DNA of 35,410 nt from assembly GCA_018065005.1 (NCBI GenBank), contig JAGHUD010000045.1:1-35410 (forward strand), in the 5' to 3' direction. Position 1 is the first letter of the stretch. Each line of letters opens with the position of its first letter. Positions 26,311-35,046 of the stretch are shown here, piece by piece. Origin of the DNA: Candidatus Physcousia equi (GTDB taxonomy: Bacteria > Bacteroidota > Bacteroidia > Bacteroidales > Bacteroidaceae). The notes below the pieces were generated by a model. The model did not search any database. It was not told where the DNA came from and saw nothing but the letters and a program-made list of their open reading frames with translations. A program made the translations under genes and the position numbers.

Positions 26311-26472
26311 GACTTCGCGGCTTTTCTTTGTCAAACTAAGAAGGTAAGCTGCAACTTCTCAGTTTTTCTCTGTCAAGCTAAGAAGGTAAGCTGTAACTTC
26401 GCGGTTTTTCTTTGTCGAGTTTGAAGTTAGGCAGCGACTTCTTGCTGCTTCTCAGTCGAGTTTGAGAACAGC
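26311..26472. repeat. 42-bp tandem repeat running into the lepA 3' end
   Basis: Units start at 26311, 26353 and 26395, each beginning GACTTC or AACTTC and containing TTTTTCTTTGTC-like and CTAAGAAGGTAAGCTG-like segments. A degenerate fourth unit (from 26436) covers the last codons of lepA, sharing GTCGAGTTTGA. The spacer upstream (26194-26310) holds no gene. A plus-strand frame of 64 codons through it encodes a 14-residue repeat, but nothing else supports it. Confidence 0.75.
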
Positions 26473-28293
26473 AAGAAAGGCTTTTTGCGGAACTTGAACA
26501 TTACCGATTTGCTTCATACGTTTCTTTCCTTTCTTTTGCTTCTCAAGAAGTTTTCTCTTTCGGCTCACGTCACCTCCATAGCACTTGGCTAGTACGTCTT
26601 TGCGCACTTGCTTCACCGTTTCTCTTGCTATGATTTTCGCACCTATGGCAGCCTGGATGGCAATATCGAATTGCTGTCTGGGCAAAAGCTCCTTTAGTTT
26701 TTCGCACATACGGCGACCGAAGTCAACCGCATTGTCAACATGCGTCAGGGTGCTGAGAGCATCGACGGGCTCTCCGTTCAGCAAGATGTCCAACTTGATG
26801 AGTTTAGACGGACGGAAACCTGCTTGATGGTAATCAAAGGAAGCATAGCCTTTCGATATACTTTTAAGCTTGTCGTAGAAGTCGATAACGATTTCGCCTA
26901 AAGGCATCAAGTATTGCAACTCAACGCGATTACCGCTGATGTATTCCTGCTTTACGAGTTCTCCACGTTTGCCCAAGCAGAGCGTCATGATGGGACCAAT
27001 GTAGTTTGCCGTCGTAATCACCGATGCATGTATGTATGGCTCTTCGATATGGTCGACGAGCGTTTGGTCTGGCATGCCTGCAGGATTGTGCACTTCTTTG
27101 ACTTCTCCTTGCTTGTCATAAACCAAATAAGATACATTGGGAACCGTGGTGATCACATCCATGTCAAACTCGCGGTCGAGGCGTTCTTGAACGATTTCCA
27201 TGTGAAGCAATCCAAGGAATCCGCAGCGGAAACCAAAGCCGAGAGCAACGCTGGACTCAGGCATGAAAGTGAGTGATGCGTCGTTGAGTTGCAGTTTTTC
27301 AAGCGACGCACGCAGGTTTTCAAAATCTTCAGTTTCGATGGGGTATACACCGGCAAACACCATTGGCTTCACTTCTTCAAATCCAGCAATAGCCACCTTG
27401 TTCGTGTTTGCCACTGTGGTGATTGTATCGCCCACCTTAACTTCTGTTGCAGTTTTAATTCCCGACACGATGTAACCCACATCACCGCAATGAAGATCCT
27501 GCCGAGGTGACAAGTCCATCTTGAGAACGCCTATTTCGTCGGCCTTATACTCCTTTCCCGTATTGATGAAAACAACCTCTTCTCCTTTGCGAATGCTTCC
27601 ATTTACAATTTTGAAATAGGCAATGATGCCTCTGAACGAATTGAAAACACTGTCGAAGATGAGTGCTTGGAGGGGAGCGTCTTCGTCTCCGCCAGGGGCG
27701 GGAATGCGCTCTACAACGGATTTGAGTATCTCTTCCACTCCCATTCCCGTTTTGCCGCTTGCGCGTATGATTTCTTCGCGCCGACATCCGATGAGTTCAA
27801 CGATTTCGTCCTCAACTTCCTCGGGCATGGCATTGGGCATGTCGCATTTATTGATTACGGGAATAATCTCCAAATCATGGTCGATGGCCATGTAGAGATT
27901 ACTAATGGTCTGGGCTTGCACACCTTGCGTGGCATCCACAACAAGAAGGGCACCTTCGCATGCTGCGATGGAGCGGCTCACTTCGTAGCTGAAGTCGACG
28001 TGTCCCGGAGTGTCAATCAGGTTAAGGCGATAATTGCTCGCTGAAGGCAACTCTTTTGGCAAATAGGCAGCGGAGAGCATCTCTTCTTCATCGCGACCCT
28101 CATAGCGGTAGTCCATTTGGATGGCATGGCTCTTGATGGTGATTCCTCTTTCCTTTTCGAGGTCCATGTCATCAAGCATCTGTCCCTCTGTAATTTTAAT
28201 GGTTTGAGTGCGTTCAAGAAGTCTGTCGGCAAGAGTAGACTTGCCATGATCGATATGTGCAATGATACAAAAGTTGCGAATGTGCTGCTGCAT
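26452..28293 (-). CDS. lepA: elongation factor 4 (LepA)
   Basis: 613 residues from ATG 28293. A translational GTPase that back-translocates or remodels stalled ribosomes. G1 is AHIDHGKST (12-20), G3 is DTPGHVDF, G4 is NKCD, and the LepA-specific C-terminal domain ends with basic [20 protein letters not shown]. The start at 28293 gives [20 protein letters not shown], matching the family ([14 protein letters not shown]); longer versions from ATG 28302 or TTG 28314 would begin at or in the promoter. Single gene with its own promoter; its 3' end abuts a tandem repeat. Confidence 0.96.
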   Translation of the reverse strand: MQQHIRNFCIIAHIDHGKSTLADRLLERTQTIKITEGQMLDDMDLEKERGITIKSHAIQMDYRYEGRDEEEMLSAAYLPKELPSASNYRLNLIDTPGHVDFSYEVSRSIAACEGALLVVDATQGVQAQTISNLYMAIDHDLEIIPVINKCDMPNAMPEEVEDEIVELIGCRREEIIRASGKTGMGVEEILKSVVERIPAPGGDEDAPLQALIFDSVFNSFRGIIAYFKIVNGSIRKGEEVVFINTGKEYKADEIGVLKMDLSPRQDLHCGDVGYIVSGIKTATEVKVGDTITTVANTNKVAIAGFEEVKPMVFAGVYPIETEDFENLRASLEKLQLNDASLTFMPESSVALGFGFRCGFLGLLHMEIVQERLDREFDMDVITTVPNVSYLVYDKQGEVKEVHNPAGMPDQTLVDHIEEPYIHASVITTANYIGPIMTLCLGKRGELVKQEYISGNRVELQYLMPLGEIVIDFYDKLKSISKGYASFDYHQAGFRPSKLIKLDILLNGEPVDALSTLTHVDNAVDFGRRMCEKLKELLPRQQFDIAIQAAIGAKIIARETVKQVRKDVLAKCYGGDVSRKRKLLEKQKKGKKRMKQIGNVQVPQKAFLAVLKLD

Positions 28294-28311
28294 GTTTGGC
28301 ATAATTTTCTG

Positions 28312-28319
28312 CAAAGATA
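28312..28319 (-). promoter_or_regulatory. -7 box for lepA
   Basis: The minus strand reads TATCTTTG, a full TAnnTTTG match, 18 bases ahead of ATG 28293. It rules out the TTG start at 28314, which would fall in the box. Confidence 0.6.
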
Positions 28320-28408
28320 AACAATTTTCTTTGATTTATGCCCATGAAATCGAGTTTTTTTTAAGAAATTAACAAAAAAGCAATAAAGCGAAAACATTTT
28401 ACGCTATT

Positions 28409-29458
28409 TTAGATGAAGTTAGCCTCAGGATGAATGTCAATGTCAAAGCGCTCTTGCACGCTCGCTCTGATGCTGTCTGAAAGAGCAGCCAGTTCTTTTC
28501 CGGTTGCACCGCCATGATTGACAAGCACGAGTGCCTGATGCTCATAGACACCGCAATTACCAATGCGTTTCCCCTTCCATCCACATTGTTGAATGAGCCA
28601 TGCAGCCGGAACCTTCACCATGCCATCGGTGGCTGCAAAGGCAGGTATGTCAGGATATTCAGCTTGTAAAGATTCGAATTTGTGCTTCGTGATGATGGGA
28701 TTCATAAAAAAGCTGCCACAATTGCCTAAGATGTGCGGATCTGGTAGCTTCTCATTTCGCATGGATATGACGATGGAGCGAATGGCACTTGCCTTACTCT
28801 TCGCTTCGGATGGTAGGCATTCCCAAGCTTTGTTCAGTGCGGCGTAGGATAACTGCGGAGAGAACGTCTTGTTCAGACGGTAGTGAACATACGTCACCGC
28901 GTATCTGCCGAACAACTCAGGCTGTTTGAAGATGCTGTGGCGATACGCATAATGGCACTCCTGAGCATGAAATATTCTTGTTTCACCCGTATTTAAATCA
29001 ATGGTTTCAACTCGAACGATAAAATCCTTAGCCTCAGTTCCGTATGCACCTACATTCTGCACCGCTGAAGCACCTACTTCGCCAGGAATGCCCGAAAGAT
29101 TTTCCAATCCATAGTAGCCCTTCTGGAGGCACTCATCCACAAACGTATCCCAAACAATGCCTGCACCAACACGCAGTGTAACACTGCCTTCATCTTCTTC
29201 CATGATGCTCGTGTTCTTAATGCCGGAGTGAAGAACACATCCATCATAATCTTGGAGGAAAAGCAAATTGCTTCCTCCGCCAATGTGCAAGATAGGACGA
29301 CTGGGCTCAGGCTCTCCCTCAGGTGCTGCTCCCTGCCCAAACAATTTGAGGGCGTAGCGCAACTCTTCTATGCTGTCATACTCCACAAACCATCGCGCTT
29401 TTGCCGAAATGCCCATTGTGGTTAACTCTTTCAGTTCTTTATTTTTCTCTATTTTCAT
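28409..29458 (-). CDS. murB: UDP-N-acetylenolpyruvoylglucosamine reductase
   Basis: 349 residues, the FAD enzyme that makes UDP-MurNAc for peptidoglycan. FAD-binding GGGSNLL (60-66), GIPGEVGASAVQNVGAYG (123-140), YRHSIFK (172-178, R173), the proton-donor serine S249 in GNCGSFFMNP, and the C-terminal glutamate E345 (HPEANFI) are all present. ATG 29458 gives MKIEKNKELKELTTMGI; a longer frame from 29557 would run back into the DUF4348 gene. Likely the second gene of a DUF4348-murB unit, 52 bases downstream of it. Confidence 0.96.
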   Translation of the reverse strand: MKIEKNKELKELTTMGISAKARWFVEYDSIEELRYALKLFGQGAAPEGEPEPSRPILHIGGGSNLLFLQDYDGCVLHSGIKNTSIMEEDEGSVTLRVGAGIVWDTFVDECLQKGYYGLENLSGIPGEVGASAVQNVGAYGTEAKDFIVRVETIDLNTGETRIFHAQECHYAYRHSIFKQPELFGRYAVTYVHYRLNKTFSPQLSYAALNKAWECLPSEAKSKASAIRSIVISMRNEKLPDPHILGNCGSFFMNPIITKHKFESLQAEYPDIPAFAATDGMVKVPAAWLIQQCGWKGKRIGNCGVYEHQALVLVNHGGATGKELAALSDSIRASVQERFDIDIHPEANFI

Positions 29459-29510
29459 TCGAGTAATTCTATATCCATTATTTTTATGGGCGGTTACTGA
29501 CAACGAAACC

Positions 29511-30557
29511 TTATCGTTCCAGTTTAACAAGTCTCCATTCTTGGTTGTGCCGCTCAAAAGTCAGCAAGTCAGAGATGCCGCTTGCCAGATTGCAAACCAC
29601 CATCACCACACGATTGTTTGTGGGTAAGAGCGAAGTGTGCTCGATGATGGTAAACTGGTGCGTGGGCAGTTCTGGAGCAAAAGCGGGAAACTGATCAGCA
29701 TCTATGGTTCCGGTAATGGATCGCCTGTCTGAGGAGCGAGAGGCGAGGTCAGAACTGCGTTCATCGGGGGCAGTTTCCTCATCGCTGAGGTCCTCATCAT
29801 GTGCTGCATCTTCATTCGTTCTGGGGACAGGCAGTCCAGCCGTGTGTGCGGCGTATCCATCCTCTTGTGTCGGGTCCTCTTCGTCAAGATCTTCATCCAT
29901 CTCCTCGTCGGGAAGCGTAATCATTAGCGGCTGTGCAATGTGCGCCAATCGGAACACCTCGTCAGTTGCAAATTGCTGATAGAAGCGAAGGAAATCCCCT
30001 TGCGGATGCTCTTCGAAGGAGAGTTGCTGCAAGGATTCGAGCAACCAAGAACCATTTCTGTTGGTAAACCCAAACAGTTTGGAGGAGTCTTCTTGCAAGT
30101 TGATGCGATGAACATAGGCAACGTCGAGTAGGTGAGCGTCCAAATCATCGAGATCCGACTCGTCACCCAGAAGAATCATATAGTCGTTGCCTTCCCACGC
30201 TATCTCATGGGCAATATCCCCTTCATTATTCAGCCACTTCAGGGTGTTTCCTGAGTAATCCACGAGCGCCATAGGGAACCGGCAGCGCTCTTCCCTCAGC
30301 GATGGGTGTCGCAGAAAGTTGAAAAGGAAATCTTCAAAATTAGCGTCCAGTGCATCGATGCGTATGTCTTCTTCTTGCATCATCACGAGCGTTGTGTCGT
30401 CGGGTATCGCATCAAGCGTTGCCAGCACCGAATCCACCCACTCTTGGTCGCTCTGTTGTCTGCCATTGCACGAAGCCATCATGAAAACTACAGCCGTTTT
30501 TGCCATCCACTTTGCAGGTTGTGCAAAACGATTATTTCTGTGTTGAGTTGTCTTCAT
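29511..30557 (-). CDS. DUF4348 lipoprotein
   Basis: 348 residues. A lipobox (MMAS-C, C30) after a hydrophobic stretch (18-29) indicates a lipid-anchored envelope protein. The folded part (about 60-215 and 285-348) matches the Bacteroidetes family DUF4348 as I recall it: EDFLFNFLRHPSLREERCRFP near 75-95 and the closing LTFERHNQEWRLVKLER. Between 217 and 280 there is an acidic, low-complexity stretch (DEEMDEDLDEEDPTQEDG and following). ATG 30557 is required by the promoter at 30585-30592. Function unknown; precedes murB. Confidence 0.75.
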   Translation of the reverse strand: MKTTQHRNNRFAQPAKWMAKTAVVFMMASCNGRQQSDQEWVDSVLATLDAIPDDTTLVMMQEEDIRIDALDANFEDFLFNFLRHPSLREERCRFPMALVDYSGNTLKWLNNEGDIAHEIAWEGNDYMILLGDESDLDDLDAHLLDVAYVHRINLQEDSSKLFGFTNRNGSWLLESLQQLSFEEHPQGDFLRFYQQFATDEVFRLAHIAQPLMITLPDEEMDEDLDEEDPTQEDGYAAHTAGLPVPRTNEDAAHDEDLSDEETAPDERSSDLASRSSDRRSITGTIDADQFPAFAPELPTHQFTIIEHTSLLPTNNRVVMVVCNLASGISDLLTFERHNQEWRLVKLER

Positions 30558-30584
30558 CAGGACCTTTGTGCTACTATTTTCTTG

Positions 30585-30592
30585 CAAAATTA
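30585..30592 (-). promoter_or_regulatory. -7 box for DUF4348-murB
   Basis: The minus strand reads TAATTTTG, 28 bases ahead of ATG 30557. A longer frame from 30620 would start upstream of it and can be dismissed. Confidence 0.55.
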
Positions 30593-30636
30593 CAACATTA
30601 TTTTTATATAAGGCGTACATTTTGCGAAATTTTGCT

Positions 30637-30644
30637 TATCTTTG
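30637..30644 (+). promoter_or_regulatory. -7 box for pheS
   Basis: TATCTTTG, a full TAnnTTTG match, 33 bases before the ATG at 30678. The frame from 30642 would begin in this box, so the shorter start is right. Confidence 0.6.
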
Positions 30645-30677
30645 CACGCAAAATCGTTAAATCACTCATACACCACA

Positions 30678-31697
30678 ATGTTAGAAAAGATAAAACAACT
30701 CATGAGCGAGGCCCAGAGCCTCAAGGCCGCGACAGCAGAAGAGGCAGAGCAACTCCGCATCAAATACCTTTCAAAAAAAGGAATACTCAACGACTTGATG
30801 AGTGAGTTCCGCAATGTGCCCGGAGAGATGAAGAAGGAGGTAGGCATGCGCATCAACGAGCTCAAGACAATGCTCAACGACCGCATCAACGAGCTCAAGG
30901 ACAGTGTTCAGAGCCAGCAGCAAGCCGGCGACGACCTTGACCTCACCCGCACGCCCTATCCCGTACGTCTGGGCACGCGCCATCCCCTCACGATCGTCCG
31001 CAACGAGATTGTCGACATATTCTCTCGTCTCGGTTTCGTTCTTGCAGAGGGCCCAGAGGTAGAAGACGATTGGCACGTCTATTCCTCTATGAATTTCGCC
31101 GACGACCATCCCGCCCGCGACATGCAAGACACATTCTTCGTCGAAGCACATCCCGACATTATATTGCGTTCGCACACCTCAAGCGTTCAGGCTCGCGTCA
31201 TGGAGACACAGAAGCCCCCCATACGCGTCATCTGTCCGGGACGTGTCTATCGCAATGAAGCCATCTCGGCACGCGCCCACTGTTTCTTCCATCAGGTGGA
31301 AGGACTTTATATCGACAAGAACGTCTCTTTTACCGACCTCAAGCAGGTGTTGCTGCTCTTTGCTCAGGAGATGTTCGGTCCCGACACAAAGATTCGTCTT
31401 CGTCCCTCATACTTCCCCTTCACCGAGCCCAGTGCCGAGATGGACATCTCATGCCACCTCTGCGGCGGGACGGGCTGTTCCTTCTGCAAGCACACCGGTT
31501 GGGTGGAAATACTCGGTTGCGGCATGGTAGACCCTGCCGTGCTGGAGGCAAACGGCATAGACGCGCAGGAATATACGGGCTATGCTTTCGGTATGGGCAT
31601 CGAGCGCATCACAAACCTCAAATATCAAGTCAAGGACCTCCGAATGTTCTCAGAGAACGACACCCGCTTCCTTGATGAGTTCACGGCAGCCAACTGA
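30678..31697 (+). CDS. pheS: phenylalanyl-tRNA synthetase alpha chain
   Basis: 339 residues, the class II catalytic subunit. The N-terminal coiled coil (1-85) is followed by the catalytic core with HPLT (about 106), FFHQVEGLYIDKNVSF (motif 2 region), a cysteine-containing CHLCGGTGCSFCKHTGW segment usual for bacterial PheS, and motif 3 GYAFGMGIERI. The partner pheT is not in the window, so the alpha and beta chains are not adjacent here. Start ATG 30678 follows the promoter at 30637-30644. Confidence 0.96.
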   Translation: MLEKIKQLMSEAQSLKAATAEEAEQLRIKYLSKKGILNDLMSEFRNVPGEMKKEVGMRINELKTMLNDRINELKDSVQSQQQAGDDLDLTRTPYPVRLGTRHPLTIVRNEIVDIFSRLGFVLAEGPEVEDDWHVYSSMNFADDHPARDMQDTFFVEAHPDIILRSHTSSVQARVMETQKPPIRVICPGRVYRNEAISARAHCFFHQVEGLYIDKNVSFTDLKQVLLLFAQEMFGPDTKIRLRPSYFPFTEPSAEMDISCHLCGGTGCSFCKHTGWVEILGCGMVDPAVLEANGIDAQEYTGYAFGMGIERITNLKYQVKDLRMFSENDTRFLDEFTAAN

Positions 31698-31802
31698 TGT
31701 CGAGTGCGCCCATTCGTAGCATACAGACACCGCATAACAGTCCAAACATGCTTTGCAGATGACGATCTTTATCTCTAAAATATGAAAAAATATAGAATAA
31801 AT

Positions 31803-31833
31803 TTTGTCCACTGAAAAAAAAGCTGTAAATTTG
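31803..31833 (+). promoter_or_regulatory. promoter for rplY
   Basis: TTTG (31803-31806) and TAAATTTG (31826-31833) are 19 bases apart, one of the cleanest Bacteroidetes promoters in the window. A leader of about 75 bases follows, before ATG 31916. Confidence 0.7.
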
Positions 31834-31915
31834 CACCCGCTTTTGAGCACATCTACCTCGTGTGATGGCAAATTAAGCATAACTTAATTAGAGTAACACA
31901 AAAAAACAAAAAACA

Positions 31916-32512
31916 ATGAAGAGCATTGACATCAAAGGTACCGCTCGTGTAGCAGGCGGTAAGAAGGCAGCTAAGGAGCTGCGCAAGCAAGACCTCGTTC
32001 CTTGCAACATCTACGGCGAAAAGCGTGACGCAAACAACAAGCCCGTTGCCGAAAGCATTGCCATCAGCAACGATGAGCTTCGTCACCTCATCTATACGCC
32101 CCACATCTATAGCGTTAATTTGGACATCGACGGCACTGTTCGCAAGGCCGTTATGCGCGAGATTCAGTTCCATCCCGTTAAGGACAATGTGCTGCATGTT
32201 GACTTCTACGAAATCAACGAGACAAAGCCCATCGTCATGGAAGTACCCATCAAGCTCAATGGTCTGGCAGAAGGTGTGAAGGCCGGTGGTAAGCTCGCTG
32301 CAAGCGTTCGCAAGCTGAAGGTTCGCGCTCCCTACACTCAGATTCCCGAGCAGCTCGACATTGATGTCACCAACCTCGGTTTGGGTAAGGTCATCAAGGT
32401 TGCAGAGCTCAGCTATGAAGGTCTCGAAATCGTTACCAGCCCCAGCGTTGTTGTATGCCAGGTCAAGATGACCCGTGCTGCTGCAAGTGCCGCTGCCGCT
32501 GCAAAGAAATAA
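31916..32512 (+). CDS. rplY: 50S ribosomal protein L25 (long Ctc form)
   Basis: 198 residues. An N-terminal L25 domain that binds 5S rRNA (1-90, with GKKAAKELRKQDLVPCNIYG) is joined to the TL5/Ctc beta domain (95-185), then an alanine-rich tail (AAASAAAAAKK). This is the long, general-stress Ctc form rather than the short E. coli L25. Strong promoter upstream, terminator downstream at 32536-32566. Confidence 0.96.
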   Translation: MKSIDIKGTARVAGGKKAAKELRKQDLVPCNIYGEKRDANNKPVAESIAISNDELRHLIYTPHIYSVNLDIDGTVRKAVMREIQFHPVKDNVLHVDFYEINETKPIVMEVPIKLNGLAEGVKAGGKLAASVRKLKVRAPYTQIPEQLDIDVTNLGLGKVIKVAELSYEGLEIVTSPSVVVCQVKMTRAAASAAAAAKK

Positions 32513-32535
32513 TTTGGACGTTAATCGAACAAAAT

Positions 32536-32566
32536 ATGGGCGACGGGCAACCGTTGCCCATTTTTT
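32536..32566 (+). terminator. rho-independent terminator after rplY
   Basis: The arms ATGGGCGACGG (32536-32546) and CCGTTGCCCAT (32551-32561) pair fully, with one G-T wobble, around GCAA. Six T bases end the element (32561-32566). Confidence 0.9.
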
Positions 32567-32622
32567 GTAGGAAGAGGATGACGTTATAAGCCCATCCCTA
32601 TCTCAAAAGACAAGGAAAAAGA

Positions 32623-33186
32623 ATGAAATACTTAATCGTTGGCCTTGGCAACATCGGTGCAGAATACGACAACACACGCCACAACATCGGTTTCCGAGTT
32701 GTCGATGCACTTGCTGACGCACAGGGAGCCAAGTGGGAAGACAAGCGATATGGCTTCGTCGCCAAGACCCGCGTCAAGAATGCCGAGCTTGTCTTGCTCA
32801 AGCCCAGCACCTACATGAACCTCTCCGGCAACGCCGTCAGATATTGGATGCAGCAAGAAAAGGTGGAGTTGCAGAACATACTCGTCGTCGTGGACGACCT
32901 TTCTTTGCCAGTGGGTGCCATACGCATGAAGCAGAACGGCAGTGATGCCGGCCACAATGGTCTGAAACACATTGCTCAGATGCTCTCCACACAGAACTAC
33001 AGTCGCCTGAAGTTTGGCATTGGCAACGACTTCCCACGCGGTATGCAAGTAGACTTCGTGCTGGGCCGCTTTTCGGCAGAAGACGAGAAGGTCATCGAGG
33101 AGAAAAAACTTGTGGCTGCAGAGGCCATCAAGGCTTTCTGCCTGAGTGGTATTCAGTTTGCCATGTGTCACTACAACAACAAGTAA
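32623..33186 (+). CDS. pth: peptidyl-tRNA hydrolase
   Basis: 187 residues, releasing peptides from dropped-off tRNAs. Catalytic H20 sits in [18 protein letters not shown] (60-69) has the conserved N66, DDLSLPVG (91-98) the acidic partner, and [12 protein letters not shown] (106-117) H111 and N112. Its stop overlaps the next ATG by one base (TAATG), implying coupled translation of the S4 protein. The rplY-pth pairing is common in bacteria, though a terminator separates them here. Confidence 0.96.
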   Translation: MKYLIVGLGNIGAEYDNTRHNIGFRVVDALADAQGAKWEDKRYGFVAKTRVKNAELVLLKPSTYMNLSGNAVRYWMQQEKVELQNILVVVDDLSLPVGAIRMKQNGSDAGHNGLKHIAQMLSTQNYSRLKFGIGNDFPRGMQVDFVLGRFSAEDEKVIEEKKLVAAEAIKAFCLSGIQFAMCHYNNK

Positions 33187-33638
33187 TGCCCATGGAAGCA
33201 AGAGTAGACAAATGGTTATGGGCAGCCCGTATCTTTAAGACACGCAGTTTGGCAGCTCAAGCTTGCAAGAAAGGACAAGTCACCATGGGGGGGGCTCAGC
33301 TTAAACCCAGCCGCACGCTCAAGGTGGGCGACGTGGTGAGCGTGCGCAAGGCACCCATCACCTATTCGTTCAAGGTTCTCCAGACATTGGAGCATCGTGT
33401 CGGTGCAAAACTCATCCCAGAGGTGTTGGAGAATGTGACGCCCCCCGAACAATACGAATTGCTGGAGATGTCGAAGATGAGCGGATTCATCAATCGTGCA
33501 CGCGGTACAGGTAGACCCACCAAAAAGGATCGCCGTTCGCTTGATGCCTTCAACGAAGAGATGCCCGACGTTCCGCAGTTCATCTCAGGTGACCTCCCGA
33601 TTTTTGATTTCGATGATGAGGACGATGATGGCATTTGA
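33186..33638 (+). CDS. S4-domain RNA-binding protein (Hsp15-like)
   Basis: 150 residues. The N-terminal S4 domain (3-70; RVDKWLWAARIFKTRSLAAQAC, then the KGQVTMGGAQLKPSRTLKVGDVV loop region) resembles Hsp15/HslR, which binds stalled 50S subunits carrying peptidyl-tRNA. The tail, DFDDEDDDGI, is very acidic. The start is ATG 33186, overlapping the pth stop; ATG 33192 would cost only two residues. Neighbours pth and lepA share the theme of stalled-ribosome rescue, so an HslR-like role is a good guess. Confidence 0.88.
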   Translation: MPMEARVDKWLWAARIFKTRSLAAQACKKGQVTMGGAQLKPSRTLKVGDVVSVRKAPITYSFKVLQTLEHRVGAKLIPEVLENVTPPEQYELLEMSKMSGFINRARGTGRPTKKDRRSLDAFNEEMPDVPQFISGDLPIFDFDDEDDDGI

Positions 33639-33703
33639 GACATTGCTACTCGCGCATCGTCGCAGGTGCATGAGACACCCTACTTCTACACACTACAAAT
33701 ACT

Positions 33704-34171
33704 ATGGAATATCTCTCAAAAGAATGCTATGATGAACTCGTTGCAGAACTCAACGATCTGATCAACGTGCAGTTGCCCAAGGTGAAAAACGAGATAGCCG
33801 AGGCGCGCGACAAGGGCGATTTGAGCGAAAACTTTGAGTATCACGCTGCCAAGCGCGCTCAAGGCAAGTTGCTGGGGCGCATTCGTTTCAAGCAGCGCGT
33901 GCTCCAATATGCCCGCGTCATGGACATGAGTCATCTGGATTGCGACACAGTAGGTCTGTTTCGTAAAGTAGAGATGACCAACCTCAACAACAACACAAAA
34001 ATGACCTACACCATTGTCAATCCCCACGAAGCCAATTTGCACGAAGGGAAACTCTCCATCAAGTCACCCATAGCACAAGGAATTGTCGGAAAGCGAGTGG
34101 GCGAGATTGTCGAGATTGAAGTGCCGTCAGGACTCATCAGCTTGCGGGTGGATGGCATCAGCATACCGTGA
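33704..34171 (+). CDS. greA: transcription elongation factor GreA
   Basis: 155 residues. It stimulates cleavage of backtracked RNA in stalled RNA polymerase. The N-terminal coiled coil (1-75) has the acidic tip ARDKGDLSENFEY (34-46), and the C-terminal domain (80-155) has VNPHEANLHEGKLSIKSPIAQGIVGK, typical of GreA/GreB (SPxGxAL replaced here by SPIAQGIVG). Located 65 bases after the S4 gene and closed by a terminator at 34184-34231. Confidence 0.94.
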   Translation: MEYLSKECYDELVAELNDLINVQLPKVKNEIAEARDKGDLSENFEYHAAKRAQGKLLGRIRFKQRVLQYARVMDMSHLDCDTVGLFRKVEMTNLNNNTKMTYTIVNPHEANLHEGKLSIKSPIAQGIVGKRVGEIVEIEVPSGLISLRVDGISIP

Positions 34172-34183
34172 TCCCTGCTTGAA

Positions 34184-34231
34184 AAAAAGAGCGCGACAGG
34201 AGGATTGTCTCTCCCGTCGCGCTCTTTTTTT
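34184..34231. terminator. bidirectional terminator between greA and DUF4494
   Basis: GAGCGCGAC (34189-34197) and GTCGCGCTC (34216-34224) pair perfectly, extended by A and T runs on each side. The intervening 18 bases can partly pair (AGGAGG with CTCTCC). The element serves greA on plus and DUF4494 on minus, whose stop codon touches it. Confidence 0.9.
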
Positions 34232-34686
34232 TATGCAGGATTCTCATTCGTTTCGGTGTCCAGCTTCACAGGATATACGTCCAGGATAGGCGTTTCTGCC
34301 AACGACACTACCACATAATCGGAGAGCGACCCTTGCATGCCCGCGTGCAGGTTGTGCAAAGCATCGGTGATGTTGGCAGCTTGCACATACATAGGACAGT
34401 TCGTTCGCTTCTCCTTGCCCGACTTTTCGTCCAACGTGATAAGTGCCACAACAGCCTTATACCACTTGTCGGCAAGCGAGTCTACGCTTGTGAAGAGTTC
34501 GCTTACGCGCGTCTTCTTGATATCCGTTATTTCAAACTCGTCATTCATGAAGGGAGCCATTTCCTCAAGAAAACGGGCTTCGGCTTCGGTGAAACTGAGC
34601 GCATCGAGCAGATAAGTCTCTTGCACCTTTGTCATGAGACCTTCTTCGCTTACCTTGTTAAATTTAATTTTGCAGGTGAACCACAT
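34231..34686 (-). CDS. DUF4494 domain protein
   Basis: 151 residues, soluble, assigned to DUF4494, a Bacteroidetes family of unknown function. Recognisable are MWFTCKIKFNKVSEEG (1-16), YLLDALSFTEAEARFLEEM (25-43), the mid CPMYVQAANITDALHNL region (97-113), and the closing ETPILDVYPV. Its own promoter lies at 34717-34748. Single gene; function not deducible. Confidence 0.8.
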   Translation of the reverse strand: MWFTCKIKFNKVSEEGLMTKVQETYLLDALSFTEAEARFLEEMAPFMNDEFEITDIKKTRVSELFTSVDSLADKWYKAVVALITLDEKSGKEKRTNCPMYVQAANITDALHNLHAGMQGSLSDYVVVSLAETPILDVYPVKLDTETNENPA

Positions 34687-34716
34687 GTTGTTTTTCTATT
34701 TGTCCTTATATCATGA

Positions 34717-34748
34717 CAAAAGTAGTGCATTTATCCGACATGTGCAAA
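34717..34748 (-). promoter_or_regulatory. promoter for DUF4494
   Basis: The minus strand reads TTTG (34748-34745), a 20-base spacer, then TACTTTTG (34724-34717). Both boxes fit the Bacteroidetes pattern; the leader to ATG 34686 is about 25 bases. Confidence 0.65.
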
Positions 34749-34884
34749 CAAATTCAAAACAATTTGCTTTATTTCCCTTTCGACTCAAATTACACTCCTT
34801 TGTTCTTGTTCGGGAGCTTCGCTTGCTGGCTGTTTTGTCCTCCTTTCAGACGGATATTACAGGTTGCTGCTAGAGCACTTTTTA

Positions 34885-34972
34885 GTTTCTGCAGCAGAAA
34901 CAGAAAGTTTCTCACGCAGAAACCAAAAGTTTCTGCAGCAGAAACTAAGTTTTTCTTTAGCAGAGAAAAAAC
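34885..34972. repeat. palindrome array, 22-bp period
   Basis: GTTTCTGCAGCAGAAAC occurs at 34885-34901 and 34929-34945. A degenerate copy GTTTCTCACGCAGAAAC sits between them at 34907-34923, each starting 22 bases after the last. A longer imperfect palindrome (arms GTTTTT and AAAAAC) follows at 34949-34972. It is the same motif and spacing as at 17260-17298. Confidence 0.8.
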
Positions 34973-35046
34973 GGACGTCGTAGACCTACATTATGAATGA
35001 CCATTTCTGCTGTTACGTTTTAGGCGAAGATGCCCGGTGATTTCGC

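Noticed and set aside
26230..26424. 64-codon frame through the 42-bp repeats
   Set aside because: The 14-residue in-frame repeat is a by-product of a 42-base period; it has no promoter, no homology signal, and overlaps a non-coding spacer.
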